61,117 bases of DNA, taken from the NCBI GenBank assembly GCA_014116815.1, contig JACGYV010000011.1, forward strand, positions 1 to 61,117, read 5' to 3'. A program made the translations under genes and the position numbers. This stretch comes from Holosporaceae bacterium 'Namur'. GTDB taxonomy: Bacteria > Pseudomonadota > Alphaproteobacteria > Rickettsiales > Midichloriaceae. Below the pieces are notes generated by a model, which did not search any database, was not told where the DNA came from, and saw only the letters and a program-made list of their open reading frames with translations. Of the stretch, positions 27,795 to 38,600 are shown piece after piece. The stretch's first letter is position 1; every line of letters starts with the position of its first letter.

Positions 27795-28784
27795 TTATTT
27801 GGGCTTTTGGCCGATAAATGTGCGAAAGTTTTTCACATTATTTAAATGTTCTTTATAAGTTTCAGAAAATTTATGGCCGCCGAGCCCGTCGGCAACAAAG
27901 AACAAATCCTTGGTATTAGCAGGGTGCAACACGGCAGCAATTGACCTAAGCCCCGGGTTTGCAATCGGAGTAGGTGGAAGCCCTTTTACCTTATAAGTAT
28001 TATATAATGAATCGCTTTCCAAATCCTTATAAGTAAGCCCTTTAGGGAAGGGCTCAACCCCGCTGGTCATGCCGTAAATTACAGTCGGGTCAGCCTGAAG
28101 CGGCATATTTATTTTTAAGCGATTAAGGTAAACACCTGCAACCAAAGGTTTTTCAGCATTTATACCGCTTTCCTTTTCAACAATGGAAGCTAGGGTTAAA
28201 AGTTCATTAATATCTTTTAAAGGAACGGGTAAAGCTGAGGTAGAAATAAATAGGTTTAAGTGTTTCTCCATGCTTGAATGCATTCTTGCCAAAACGGATT
28301 CTTTTTTGGTACCGTATTTATATGAATAAGTTTCCGGAAGTAAATAGCCTTCTTTATATTTCTCTTTATTTATACCGCCGCTTAAGCCATAGCTGTTATT
28401 TAATATTTTAAATACTTGGGAATTGGTTAACCCTTCGGGAATGGTAACTTTATGTATAATTACCTCTCCTCTTGTCAGCTTATGAATTACTTCAATCATC
28501 TTCATCCCAGCTTCAAACTTATATTCTCCCGATTGTAAATATTCTTTTTTAAATGAATATGCTTTGGAAAGTAAGATGAATAAGAATTTGCTTTTGATTA
28601 TTTCTTTTTTATGAAGTAATTCAGCTATTTGTTTGATTGAATAGTTCTTAGGAATTATGGCAATTTTTTCTTGATGTACATGCGTTTTATAAAACGTATT
28701 GTGATAAGAATAAACCACTGCTGCAATGAGTAGTAGTTTAAATATAAGATATATAATAAAAAATTTCTTTAACTTAGAATGCAT
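27795..28784 (-). CDS. mltG: Endolytic transglycosylase MltG (YceG-like)
   Basis: 329 residues, a single N-terminal TM (about 6-26) followed by the periplasmic YceG fold with catalytic Glu in LASIVEKESGINAEKPLVAGVYLNRL and the downstream NPGLRSIAAVLHP. It cuts nascent peptidoglycan strands. Its start overlaps the fabF stop by one base (28784), typical for the fabF-mltG junction in alphaproteobacteria. Supports that a peptidoglycan layer is made. Confidence 0.94.
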   Translation of the reverse strand: MHSKLKKFFIIYLIFKLLLIAAVVYSYHNTFYKTHVHQEKIAIIPKNYSIKQIAELLHKKEIIKSKFLFILLSKAYSFKKEYLQSGEYKFEAGMKMIEVIHKLTRGEVIIHKVTIPEGLTNSQVFKILNNSYGLSGGINKEKYKEGYLLPETYSYKYGTKKESVLARMHSSMEKHLNLFISTSALPVPLKDINELLTLASIVEKESGINAEKPLVAGVYLNRLKINMPLQADPTVIYGMTSGVEPFPKGLTYKDLESDSLYNTYKVKGLPPTPIANPGLRSIAAVLHPANTKDLFFVADGLGGHKFSETYKEHLNNVKNFRTFIGQKPK

Positions 28785-30046
28785 TAAACTTTTTTAAATA
28801 ATAGGCTGGCATTTGTTCCACCGAAACCGAACGAGTTTGAAAGTGCAACCTCAATTTGCTTTTCTTTTGCCGTATGAGCAACTAAATCAATATCACAACC
28901 TTCGGATGGATTATCAAGATTCAAGGTAGGCGGGATTATCCCATGCTGCATGCTAAGTATTGAAAAAATTGCTTCAACGCTTCCTGCCGCACCGAGTAAA
29001 TGCCCGATTGAGGATTTAGTTGATGACATCATCAGCTTATAAGCATGATCTTTAAACAATGTCTTAACCGCATTTAACTCGATTATATCACCAAGCGGAG
29101 TAGAAGTGCCGTGAGCATTTATGTATCCCACTTCTTCCGGGTTAATTTCAGCCTTTTTCAATGCCATTTGCATAGATCTTAAACCGCCGTTACCATCAGG
29201 CGCCGGAGCGGTCATATGATATGCATCACCGCTTAAACCGTAACCGACCACTTCGGCATAAATCTTAGCACCTCGCTTTTTGGCGTGCTCATATTCTTCA
29301 AGTACCACGACACCCGCACCTTCACCCATAACAAAGCCGTCACGGGCTTCATCCCAAGGTCTGGAGGCTTTTTCAGGCGTATCATTGAAATTAGTTGAAA
29401 GTGCTTTACAAGCATTAAAGCCTGCAATACCGAGCCTGCAAACCGCAGCCTCACTTCCGCCGGCAACCATTACATCAGCATCACCAAGAGCGATCATCCT
29501 TGCTGCATCCCCGATCGCATGCGCACCTGTTGAGCATGCCGTAACTACGGCATGATTAGGCCCCTTAAAGCCGTATTTAATGGAAATGTGGCCGGAAGCC
29601 AAGTTTATTAAAGAAGCCGGAATGAAAAACGGACTGATTCTACGTGTCCCTTTTTCAGCTAAAATATTGGCGGTTTCTTCAATAACCGCTAACCCGCCGA
29701 TACCGGAGCCGATTAATACCCCGGTCTGTGTCATTTCCTCCTCAGTAGAGGCAGCCCATCCTGAATCATCAACAGCTTGTGTTGCTGCGGCAATTGCATA
29801 ATGAATGAATTTATCCATCTTACGAGTTTCTTTTAAAGGAATATATTTTTCCAGATCTAATCCGCATTGCTCATCTTTACCGGGAACCAGGCCGGCAATC
29901 CGTGTATTTAGGTCGGATGTATCAAACAGCTCAAGGGGAATTTTTTTAACTCCGGATTTGCCGCGAATTAAATTTTCCCATGAGCTTTTTGCGTCAGCAC
30001 CTAAAGGTGTAACTAAACCGATTCCCGTGATAACAATACGTCTCAT
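28784..30046 (-). CDS. fabF: Beta-ketoacyl-ACP synthase II
   Basis: 420 residues. Catalytic Cys in VTACSTGAHAIG, the two His in INAHGTSTPLGD and STKSSIGHLLGAAG, and the C-terminal NSFGFGGTNASL. Condenses malonyl-ACP with acyl-ACP in fatty-acid elongation. It sits between acpP (38-base gap) and mltG (1-base overlap), the usual alphaproteobacterial order. Confidence 0.97.
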   Translation of the reverse strand: MRRIVITGIGLVTPLGADAKSSWENLIRGKSGVKKIPLELFDTSDLNTRIAGLVPGKDEQCGLDLEKYIPLKETRKMDKFIHYAIAAATQAVDDSGWAASTEEEMTQTGVLIGSGIGGLAVIEETANILAEKGTRRISPFFIPASLINLASGHISIKYGFKGPNHAVVTACSTGAHAIGDAARMIALGDADVMVAGGSEAAVCRLGIAGFNACKALSTNFNDTPEKASRPWDEARDGFVMGEGAGVVVLEEYEHAKKRGAKIYAEVVGYGLSGDAYHMTAPAPDGNGGLRSMQMALKKAEINPEEVGYINAHGTSTPLGDIIELNAVKTLFKDHAYKLMMSSTKSSIGHLLGAAGSVEAIFSILSMQHGIIPPTLNLDNPSEGCDIDLVAHTAKEKQIEVALSNSFGFGGTNASLLFKKV

Positions 30047-30084
30047 AAAATGCTGCTAAGAAAAGTTAAACTTAGTTTTTTAGT

Positions 30085-30330
30085 TTAAGAAGCTTTATCA
30101 ATTTGTGATTTTATAAAACTAACCGCATCTTCAACTTTAATGATTTTTTCCGCTGCATCATCAGGTATTTCGATATTGAACTCTTCTTCAAATGCCATAA
30201 CCAGTTCAACGGTATCCAGGCTATCTGCTCCGAGGTCATCGCTAAATCTTGCATCCGGCTTCACTTTAGACGCATCAACATCTAAATGCTCGGCAACTAA
30301 TTTAATAACGCGGCTTTCGACGTCGCTCAT
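30085..30330 (-). CDS. acpP: Acyl carrier protein
   Basis: 81 residues, acidic, with the phosphopantetheine Ser in [19 protein letters not shown] and the rest of the four-helix ACP sequence. Start ATG at 30330 is preceded on the minus strand by GAGGAGAAATT. First gene of acpP-fabF-mltG. Confidence 0.97.
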   Translation of the reverse strand: MSDVESRVIKLVAEHLDVDASKVKPDARFSDDLGADSLDTVELVMAFEEEFNIEIPDDAAEKIIKVEDAVSFIKSQIDKAS

Positions 30331-30368
30331 AATTTCTCCTCTTTAGTTTCAAAAATAGCTTGAGCGCT

Positions 30369-30397
30369 TTAATATCATATTATTACTCAAGTTGCAA
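30369..30397 (-). promoter_or_regulatory. Predicted promoter of acpP
   Basis: On the minus strand TTGCAA (30397-30392), a 17-base spacer and TATTAA (30374-30369), about 39 bases before the acpP ATG. Confidence 0.45.
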
Positions 30398-30532
30398 AGT
30401 TAAAATTTAAAACCGAGTTTATCAAGCATAATTTTACATATTTTTAGGAGAGCAATGTTATATATAAATTGCGCAATTCATGAAGTTATTGTAGTAAATT
30501 ATATAAGCTAATTATTTTTTATATAAAGTTGT

Positions 30533-31537
30533 ATGTTTGAAAACTTAATATTGATTGTTGGTATTCTTGCCAAAATTTTAATCGTGGTTGTGCCGCTTAT
30601 TGTTTGTGTTGCTTACCTCACTTATGCGGAAAGAAAGGTGATTGCCTCCATGCAACTTAGAGTAGGCCCTAGCGTGGTGGGGCCTTTCGGTTTATTACAG
30701 CCGCTTGCGGATGCATTGAAGTTAATGTTTAAGGAGCCTATCTTGCCTAAGAATGCTGATCGAGTGTTGTTTATGCTCGCACCGATGATTACCTTCTCCC
30801 TTGCTATGCTCGGCTGGGCGGTGATTCCGGTCGGCAGTGAATTTGTGATAGCTGATATTAATGTCGGGGTATTATACCTTCTTGCAATTTCCTCGCTTGG
30901 AGTTTACGGGGTTATCATTGCCGGGTGGGCGAGTAATTCCAAGTATGCATTCTTAGGTGCGATAAGATCAGCCGCTCAAATGGTTTCTTATGAAGTTTCC
31001 ATCGGGTTGATTATTGTTAGCGTTTTACTTGTGACTCAGTCATTAAATTTAAGGGAAATAGTGTTGGCTCAACAGAATATGCCGCTTTATTTAGAGCTGT
31101 TGCTACTACCTATGATGGTTATATTTTTTGTTTCGATTTTAGCCGAAACTAACAGGCATCCGTTTGATTTGCCCGAAGCCGAGGCGGAACTGGTTGCAGG
31201 GTATAATGTTGAATATTCTTCTATGGGTTTTGCCATGTTCTTTCTGGGAGAATATGCTAATATGATTCTAATGAGTGCAATTACTGTAATTTTATTTATG
31301 GGAGGTTGGCTCCCGCCGTTCGGGATTGCATTTCTAGGGTTCATACCCGGCATTATTTGGTTTTGTTTAAAGATAATGTTTTGTTTATTTATCTTTATTT
31401 GGGTTAGGGCTGCGCTGCCGAGATATAGGTATGACCAATTGATGAGATTAGGCTGGAAAGTATTCCTTCCGCTTAGCCTCATTTGGGTGGTGCTTATCGC
31501 TTCTATTGTAGTTTATACGGGATATAATCCCAATTAA
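30533..31537 (+). CDS. nuoH: NADH-quinone oxidoreductase subunit H
   Basis: 334 residues, eight TM helices. Quinone-site hallmarks: [46 protein letters not shown] and [26 protein letters not shown]. It forms the membrane foot of complex I where quinone binds. It is isolated here: no other nuo gene adjoins it, unlike the usual nuoA-N operon, which fits the split nuo clusters of Rickettsiales. The 122-bp inverted-repeat element begins immediately after its stop. Confidence 0.97.
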   Translation: MFENLILIVGILAKILIVVVPLIVCVAYLTYAERKVIASMQLRVGPSVVGPFGLLQPLADALKLMFKEPILPKNADRVLFMLAPMITFSLAMLGWAVIPVGSEFVIADINVGVLYLLAISSLGVYGVIIAGWASNSKYAFLGAIRSAAQMVSYEVSIGLIIVSVLLVTQSLNLREIVLAQQNMPLYLELLLLPMMVIFFVSILAETNRHPFDLPEAEAELVAGYNVEYSSMGFAMFFLGEYANMILMSAITVILFMGGWLPPFGIAFLGFIPGIIWFCLKIMFCLFIFIWVRAALPRYRYDQLMRLGWKVFLPLSLIWVVLIASIVVYTGYNPN

Positions 31538-31659
31538 AAATTAAGCTTTTATTTCTCTTGGGGCAGGTTAAAACAGCTCAACGATTTTTAGTTTCTTGTA
31601 TCAATCGTGATCGCCGTTTGGCGTGGTAACCATTTAAAAAAGAAACAAAAGCTTAATTT
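31538..31659. repeat. 122-bp element bounded by 19-bp inverted repeats
   Basis: Left arm AAATTAAGCTTTTATTTCT (31538-31556) and right arm AGAAACAAAAGCTTAATTT (31641-31659) are inverted copies with one mismatch (18/19). The interior has a small perfect hairpin CGCCGTTTGGCG near 31611. No open frame. It starts at the base after the nuoH stop and could be a miniature inverted-repeat element, a long hairpin terminator, or a structured RNA. One copy is seen in this window. Confidence 0.6.
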
Positions 31660-31700
31660 CTTAAACTGAATATTAGCTTTAATAGATAAGAGGATTATTA

Positions 31701-33404
31701 TTACCTACTTAACTTATCTGTATTGCTTAAGTCAACTTCCGCCCTTTTCTCAAGTAAATTTTTGGTGAAATTACCTTTAATTGTTTTACCTAATTCTTCG
31801 GAGGCTTCTTTTGCAAAGGTGGTAAATTTATCATTTCCCATAAACTTTTTGAGGAAATCTACAAACTTATCTACTATGCCCATCTTGTTAATGGTGTTAT
31901 TTTTGTTTGCGAGGTCATCATGTACGTCATAAGCCTTAACTTTTATATTTCTTTCATCCTCTTTGCCAAGCTCCTTATCGGGCTCGAAAGTTTTTTTTAC
32001 CCTATCAACTATTGCGTCGGCAAAATCCTCTTTTGAATTTTTATATTTTTGAAAAAGTTTAGTTATGGATAATTTTACATTACCGGCTAATTCATCGAAT
32101 TTTTTGCTGATATTAATAAGTTCGCTTTTATCCTCTCTATGTTCGGCAGTATTTAAATTTTGGGCATGCTCTACTTTTGCACCGTTCGTCACTAAAGCTT
32201 TTCTAATTTCCTGATTAGCGCAAAGGCTCAAAGGTGTCTGCTGCTCGGAATTAAAACTATTAATTTTATCATTGTTTTTATCTAAAAGATATTGAAGGCT
32301 AACATCTCCGAATTCAGCTTGGAAGGCTTCTCCTCCTTTATTTAAAGCGTATACTGCTCTGTGTAATATATTATTATTATATTTATTATTTTCTATATAT
32401 TTTAAATCCTCAAGTGAACTAAATCGCTCAATTTCATTAAGCGTCTTATTTATAGCGTCGCTACGCATATTACTGATTAGAGGGGCGGTATATTTTTCAG
32501 GTAATCCTTCTATCCTCGGTTTTATTTCTCGCTTTACTAATAATTCAACTATGTGTTTAGGGGTGATATCCTGTTCCTCTTTTATTGAGGAAATGAGCGA
32601 ACTTGCTGCTTCATCGTTTAGGTAAGCTAATTTTGATATTGAGTTTATAGCTTTGCTTCTCTTTTCTTCGGAATTTAAACCGCTTAACTCTTGTTCAAGT
32701 TTTTCTTCGACTATTTTATAATGAGTCTTAAACCCTCTTCTTTTATATTCTTCATTTAAGTTATCACCGGATATGCTTCCGTTCTTTCGTTGATTAAGAA
32801 GAACTTCCTTAGCTTGAACATCAGTTACTAAAACGTTTCTTTTAATAGTATCAATATATTGTAGCTCTATTTCTTTATTTTCTATTTCTTTCAATGAGGC
32901 ATCCAACTCGGTGAGTTTCCCGGTTATAAGCTCATTAAAATTTTTGATCAGCTCAAATTTTTCTTGTGCGGGAATATCAGTATTTTCAGCTAGTTTTAGC
33001 TCATAACGCAGCACCTCAACTCCGATTAAGGCATTTATATAATCATCTTTTCTATAATTACCTGCTTTAATAGGATCCGGGATATCGCCTTGTTGTAACT
33101 TTCCGTCTTTAATGCCTTCCAAGAGTGCTGAGATTGAAAGTTTGCCGTTATTTAGTTGTCCATTAATAAGTCCGATATCCTTATCAGTAAAACTATTTGC
33201 ATTAAAAGCAGCTGCACTTAATAAGTTTCTAACTGTTTTTTGAGTTAATTCAGAATTTGTTTCTATTAATAATCCTACATTCTCAATTCCGCGGTTTTCG
33301 AAAAATGATACAAGTATTTGATCTAAACCTGCTGCCAGCACAGAATCAAGAGTTTTCGCAGTATTTATCACATTTGTAAAAATGTTGCCGGGATCGCCCT
33401 TCAT
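31701..33404 (-). CDS. Large ankyrin-containing, helical protein, candidate effector
   Basis: 567 residues, soluble and strongly helical; Glu/Lys/Asn-rich, with many heptad-like stretches (about 140-310) suggesting coiled coil. Ankyrin-like segment at about 350-430: NNNILHRAVYALNKGGEAF, SLQYLLDKNNDKINSFNSEQQTPLSLCANQEIRKALVTNGAKVEHA. After it come more helices and a basic C-terminus. No catalytic motif, TM helix or signal peptide. Such proteins in Rickettsiales are often secreted into the host by the type IV system, but no secretion motif was identified here. Function unknown. Confidence 0.65.
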   Translation of the reverse strand: MKGDPGNIFTNVINTAKTLDSVLAAGLDQILVSFFENRGIENVGLLIETNSELTQKTVRNLLSAAAFNANSFTDKDIGLINGQLNNGKLSISALLEGIKDGKLQQGDIPDPIKAGNYRKDDYINALIGVEVLRYELKLAENTDIPAQEKFELIKNFNELITGKLTELDASLKEIENKEIELQYIDTIKRNVLVTDVQAKEVLLNQRKNGSISGDNLNEEYKRRGFKTHYKIVEEKLEQELSGLNSEEKRSKAINSISKLAYLNDEAASSLISSIKEEQDITPKHIVELLVKREIKPRIEGLPEKYTAPLISNMRSDAINKTLNEIERFSSLEDLKYIENNKYNNNILHRAVYALNKGGEAFQAEFGDVSLQYLLDKNNDKINSFNSEQQTPLSLCANQEIRKALVTNGAKVEHAQNLNTAEHREDKSELINISKKFDELAGNVKLSITKLFQKYKNSKEDFADAIVDRVKKTFEPDKELGKEDERNIKVKAYDVHDDLANKNNTINKMGIVDKFVDFLKKFMGNDKFTTFAKEASEELGKTIKGNFTKNLLEKRAEVDLSNTDKLSR

Positions 33405-33533
33405 AAAATTATTTTATGATTTTATTATAATTTAATTATGACGCCAAATCCTTAACAAAAGGTTAATGAGATGCTTTTTAAAGCAACAAATTTATAAAGC
33501 TTATAAGATTTTAATAGTTTTGAATAAATAAAC

Positions 33534-34139
33534 TTAAGCTAAAAAGCCGGCGAAATCATTTGCAGTGATCGAGTAAATATATACATCAATCGGTTCACCT
33601 CTTATAATTCTATACCCGCGCATAGTGCCTTCGCGTTTAAAGCCTACTTTTTCGAGTAAACGCTGTGAAGGAATGTTGCCGAGCATGGTGCGCGCTTCAA
33701 TCCGATGAAGATTCATATTTTTAAAGCCGAATATAACAGCGTTGGTTAATGCTTTAGTCATAATGCCTCGGTTCCAATATTCCTTCATTAAATCATAGCT
33801 GATTTCAGCTCTGCGATTACTGAAATTCCATGTATTAAAGCCGATAGTACCTAAAAATTCATCGGTTGAAGTATCTGAAATTGTCCAAAATACACTTTGT
33901 TTTCTATAAAATAAACCGCCCCAAAATTTTATTTCCTGCTCGGTTTGTTCTAAGCTATCGGGAACGTCTTCATCGGAAAGATACTTAATAACTTCAGGCT
34001 CTGACATCATTTTAAAATATCTTTCCTTATCCGAAAGCATCAAATCTCTAAGCTTAATTGTACCGAGCTCTATAACCGGAAACTTATTGAAAAAACGGTG
34101 GTAATTAAAAGTGTCTGACAAAGCCTTTTCCTTTAGCAA
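33534..34139 (-). CDS. GNAT acetyltransferase, RimJ/RimL-like
   Basis: 201 residues. RimJ/RimL features: VIELGTIKLRDLMLSDKERYFKMM, FLGTIGFNTWNFSNRRAEISYDLMKEYWNRGIMTKALTNAV with acetyl-CoA loop GIMTKA, and NLHRIEARTMLGNIPSQRLLEKVGFKREGTMRGY. Transfers acetyl from acetyl-CoA to an N-terminal or side-chain amine; the substrate could be a ribosomal protein or a small molecule. Lies 69 bases downstream of grpE on the minus strand. Confidence 0.9.
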   Translation of the reverse strand: MLKEKALSDTFNYHRFFNKFPVIELGTIKLRDLMLSDKERYFKMMSEPEVIKYLSDEDVPDSLEQTEQEIKFWGGLFYRKQSVFWTISDTSTDEFLGTIGFNTWNFSNRRAEISYDLMKEYWNRGIMTKALTNAVIFGFKNMNLHRIEARTMLGNIPSQRLLEKVGFKREGTMRGYRIIRGEPIDVYIYSITANDFAGFLA

Positions 34140-34208
34140 TTAAAAAAACATATATTTAAATTTAAATACAACTAAGTAAGCTTTTATTCAAGTTACATTT
34201 TTATTAAA

Positions 34209-34802
34209 CTAAGAGGAGGATTTTGCTACCGCTACTAATGCCGGGCGAAGTAATCTGTCTTTAATAATATATCCTGCCTGAATAACCTGAACAATACTTC
34301 CTTCAGGTTTTTGAGCATCAGGAACTTGTACGATTGCCTGGTGGAAATTATGGTCAAACTGTTGTTCCAACGGATAAATTCTTATTATACCATATTTTTC
34401 GAAAATACCGGCAAGAGAGTTTTTAGTTAGCTCAACTCCTTCTAATAATGCTTTAAGAGTCGGATTGTTTTCTATTTCATTTTGCGGAATATTATCAATA
34501 GCTCTATGCATATTTTCCTGCACTTCAATTAAGTCTCGCGCAAAGTTAGAGATTGCATATTTATGATTATCTTCGAGTTCTTTTTCGTGCCTTTTACGTA
34601 AATTCTGGTTTTCTGCCTTTTCTCTTAGGATTAGTTCTTTTAAAGATTTAATTTCTTCTTCTAGTTTTTTACTAACTTCCATTAAGCTGTTTTCTACCGA
34701 GTTTTCCTCCGGGTTTTCATTTTGTTCCTGAGCTTGGATCTGGGTATTCTCAGGGGTTTTATTTAATTCACCGGTATTATTTTCATCATGCATAATTGAC
34801 AT
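34209..34802 (-). CDS. grpE: Nucleotide exchange factor GrpE
   Basis: 197 residues. Acidic, Asn/Glu-rich disordered N-terminus (1-55), long coiled coil (56-105), and the C-terminal beta-domain with LEGVELTKNSLAGIFEKYGI, DHNFHQAIVQVPDAQKPEGSIVQVIQAGYIIKDRLLRPALVAVAKS. It releases ADP from DnaK. ClpB, the partner disaggregase, is 7 kb away in this window; dnaK and dnaJ are not. Confidence 0.95.
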   Translation of the reverse strand: MSIMHDENNTGELNKTPENTQIQAQEQNENPEENSVENSLMEVSKKLEEEIKSLKELILREKAENQNLRKRHEKELEDNHKYAISNFARDLIEVQENMHRAIDNIPQNEIENNPTLKALLEGVELTKNSLAGIFEKYGIIRIYPLEQQFDHNFHQAIVQVPDAQKPEGSIVQVIQAGYIIKDRLLRPALVAVAKSSS

Positions 34803-34943
34803 ATTGTTCCTAAGGTTTTATTAATTTTATGCAATGAATTTAGTGCGTATATTAAAAATTTTCAAGGTCAAAGCTCTTAATATAATTGATTTATATTATA
34901 CTTTTCCAGTATTATTAAATTAATGGGGTTATTAATAACTTAA

Positions 34944-35924
<981 letters not shown>

Positions 35925-35956
35925 AGTAAGATGATTTTTATAATATAGAATCTCGT

Positions 35957-35990
35957 AAGCCGGTTTAGTTAAATTTAAAGCCGGCTTTTT
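35957..35990 (+). terminator. Rho-independent terminator of mdh
   Basis: AAGCCGG (35957-35963) pairs with CCGGCTT (35981-35987) and is followed by TTT; loop about 17 bases. Located 33 bases after the mdh stop. Confidence 0.7.
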
Positions 35991-36003
35991 AAATGTAAAC
36001 AAT

Positions 36004-36876
36004 ATGATAAAAAGAATAATCAACAAAGTTTTACGTAACTTATTTGACTCCAGAGGAGCGGTTATAGGCCCTAGAATGAAATCCGGAGTAGATATTAAAG
36101 AAGTACGTTTATCTAAAGGTTTTAAGTTAAAAATTTATAAGCCTACCGCAAATAAATCAGGTAAAGCTTTACCGGTATTTATATATTATCACGGCGGCGG
36201 GTGGACTATAGGGAGCCTAAAAGCTTATGGCCCTATGCTTAAGTATTTATGCTATCATACCGGTTTTATAGTGGTGGGAGTCGAATATAGAAAAGCTCCT
36301 GAACACAAATTCCCTCAAGCGGCTTATGATGCATTAGAGGGCTATAATTGGGTGATTGAAAATATTGAAACTATAGGAGGAGATGTTAGCAAGGTAATGA
36401 TCGGCGGAGATAGTGCAGGGGGTAATTTAACCTGTGTAGTTTTAAATCACTTACAGAATAAAAAACAACCGCTTCCGATAAAGCAAGTGCTGATTTACCC
36501 GGTGCTTGATGTAAGTGAAGAGGGAATAAAGCGAGCACGAGAAAGTAAAAGATGGTGGGTAGGGAAGTTGGGCAGTAAGATATTAGATTACCAGTTAAGT
36601 CTGTATACTAATACTCCTGAAGACCTAAAATCACCACTTATGTGCCCTGATATTTCAGACTTGGACTTAAGCAATACAAAAACCCTGATAATTACCGCAG
36701 AATTTGACCCGCTATTTATCGGAGCAGGAGATTATATTGAAATTTTACAAAAAAACAGCTACTCAGTAGTGCACAAGCATTATCCCAATACTTTTCATGG
36801 ATTTGTTAACTTTGCAGGTGTCTCCCCTAAAGGCCAAGCTGCTTTAAGGGATGTAGTTGAGTTTTTATTAAATTAA
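36004..36876 (+). CDS. Alpha/beta-hydrolase, HSL-type esterase
   Basis: 290 residues. Oxyanion-hole motif YYHGGGWTIGS (about 60-70), nucleophile elbow IGGDSAGGNL, acidic residue in AEFDPLF and catalytic His in HYPNTFHGFVNF, the complete catalytic triad of the hormone-sensitive-lipase family. Hydrolyses an ester of unknown identity. The N-terminus looks non-secreted. It starts 14 bases after the mdh terminator. Confidence 0.92.
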   Translation: MIKRIINKVLRNLFDSRGAVIGPRMKSGVDIKEVRLSKGFKLKIYKPTANKSGKALPVFIYYHGGGWTIGSLKAYGPMLKYLCYHTGFIVVGVEYRKAPEHKFPQAAYDALEGYNWVIENIETIGGDVSKVMIGGDSAGGNLTCVVLNHLQNKKQPLPIKQVLIYPVLDVSEEGIKRARESKRWWVGKLGSKILDYQLSLYTNTPEDLKSPLMCPDISDLDLSNTKTLIITAEFDPLFIGAGDYIEILQKNSYSVVHKHYPNTFHGFVNFAGVSPKGQAALRDVVEFLLN

Positions 36877-37061
36877 ATTATGGTTTTTTATAACTCTTTT
36901 TCTTTGCCTTTAGTCTTTTGATTTATCACGTGCTCAACAAAACTTAGGGGTTTTATTGAAGGGGAGGTTTGTTTTTTTCGGTTCTAATATGTTTATTTTG
37001 TTCTGTTTCTTCTCTTGCGGTAGCTAAGTTTTATTAGCTGGAAATAATAAAAAATACATTA

Positions 37062-38429
37062 TTATAGCCTGTTATTAGAGATAAGTTGCTCAATAAGCTT
37101 CTCTTCAGCTGTTTTTAGGTCTTTATATTTCATTAATGTATTATTAATCATGACGGCAAGGGCGTATCTCGGTTTACCTTGTGTATCGTTAATAAACCCG
37201 ACTAGGCAGCTGGTGTTTTCCATATATCCCGTTTTGGCGACAAGTGAACCTTGATTTATTATTAAACTATCGGTAAAGCGGGCTTTAAGTGTGCCGTTAC
37301 TTGATGAGGAGGGTAGAGCCGCCAGCAGAGTTTCCTTTATTTCTTTCGGTTCCTGGTGAATTTTTTCAAGTAAGGAGATAAAAATATCAGCTGAAATAAG
37401 GTTCTTTCTGGAAAGCCCGGAACCGTCCTTCAGTTGAATTTCAAGTTCTTTATTTTTAAGCTGTTGTGCAATGAAATCATAAAGTATTTTAGTGCCTACC
37501 TTAAAACTACCGACTTTAAATTTTTTAGCAGCTATAGTTTTAAGCAAAACTTCCCCGATCAGGTTATTTGAATCCTGCAAAAATGTTTTAAGTATCTCAT
37601 TAAGCGGACGTGATTTAAAACTGAAAAGCACTTTTGAAGAAGAAGGTGTCTTATTAAACTTAATATCTTGAAAAGCTATCTTGTCCCTGTTTAAATAAAA
37701 CTTAATTAGGTTTTGAACCCATAATTTAGGGTTTTGAATAGCAATTTTTAATATATCGGGAGAAGAGCCTTTTAGTGAGCAACCGTGAAGCTTATAAATA
37801 TTGCTGTCATTAGATGTGAGTTCTAATTCACACTGAGGGTTTTTAACTGATATTATTCTAACATTATTTGTAATTTTAGGATAAGGGCTATACTCGGTTA
37901 ATTGAAAAGTTGAGCCTTTTTCTTTAAGCTTCAGAGTAAAAGCATTTTGATCGATTACAATTGCCGAGACGGGTGCCGAGAATGTAAAATTCTTATCTTC
38001 TATATTCCATCCGTCGGCATAATATTTATCATCAAAGCGACTATCATCTATTATTATATTTCCTTTAATCTTTGTAATTCCTTTTTCTTTTAGCTTTCCG
38101 GGAATAGAAGCAAGGTCTTTTTGTGAGAAATCAGGGTTGCCGTCGAAAGTGATATATAAGTTTCCGTGTAAAGTTTTGTTTACCACTTTACCTTGAGTTG
38201 AAAATTTGGTTTCAAAGTGATGATTATTCCCTAACTCTTTTAATGCAGCATACGCGGTAATTAGTTTTTGAGTGCTTGCCGGGATCATAAGCTTTCCGGG
38301 ATTATGTTCGGCAATAAATTTTGAAGTTTTTAAATCAACAAGTTTGTATGAATAAAAGTTAGTTTCTTCCGCATAAACTATTATACCCTGTAATATTAGA
38401 AAAATAAGTAATAGACAGATTTTATACAT
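37062..38429 (-). CDS. dacB: D-alanyl-D-alanine carboxypeptidase/endopeptidase (PBP4-type)
   Basis: 455 residues with a signal peptide (MYKICLLLIFLILQGIIVYA, cut near residue 20). Active-site SxxK is PASTQK (Ser52, Lys55), SxN region in GSGLSRKN, and KTG in VAKTGYMENT. Class C low-molecular-weight penicillin-binding protein, acting in the periplasm on cross-links or pentapeptides. Within the same window as mltG and mreB, it confirms a cell-wall metabolism. Start taken as ATG 38429. Confidence 0.93.
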   Translation of the reverse strand: MYKICLLLIFLILQGIIVYAEETNFYSYKLVDLKTSKFIAEHNPGKLMIPASTQKLITAYAALKELGNNHHFETKFSTQGKVVNKTLHGNLYITFDGNPDFSQKDLASIPGKLKEKGITKIKGNIIIDDSRFDDKYYADGWNIEDKNFTFSAPVSAIVIDQNAFTLKLKEKGSTFQLTEYSPYPKITNNVRIISVKNPQCELELTSNDSNIYKLHGCSLKGSSPDILKIAIQNPKLWVQNLIKFYLNRDKIAFQDIKFNKTPSSSKVLFSFKSRPLNEILKTFLQDSNNLIGEVLLKTIAAKKFKVGSFKVGTKILYDFIAQQLKNKELEIQLKDGSGLSRKNLISADIFISLLEKIHQEPKEIKETLLAALPSSSSNGTLKARFTDSLIINQGSLVAKTGYMENTSCLVGFINDTQGKPRYALAVMINNTLMKYKDLKTAEEKLIEQLISNNRL

Positions 38430-38600
38430 AAAAACTTTTGTAGTTATTGGGTTAGTAAAAATAGTAAGTATAATTAATTTTTTTTCAACACAAGTTTTTT
38501 ATTATTACTCGAAGTTTGTATGTCAAATAGACTTCTTAATTTTAATGCGGTATGTAAATAAAAATTATAATATATTAAACCAAGCAGAAAAACAGAAGAC

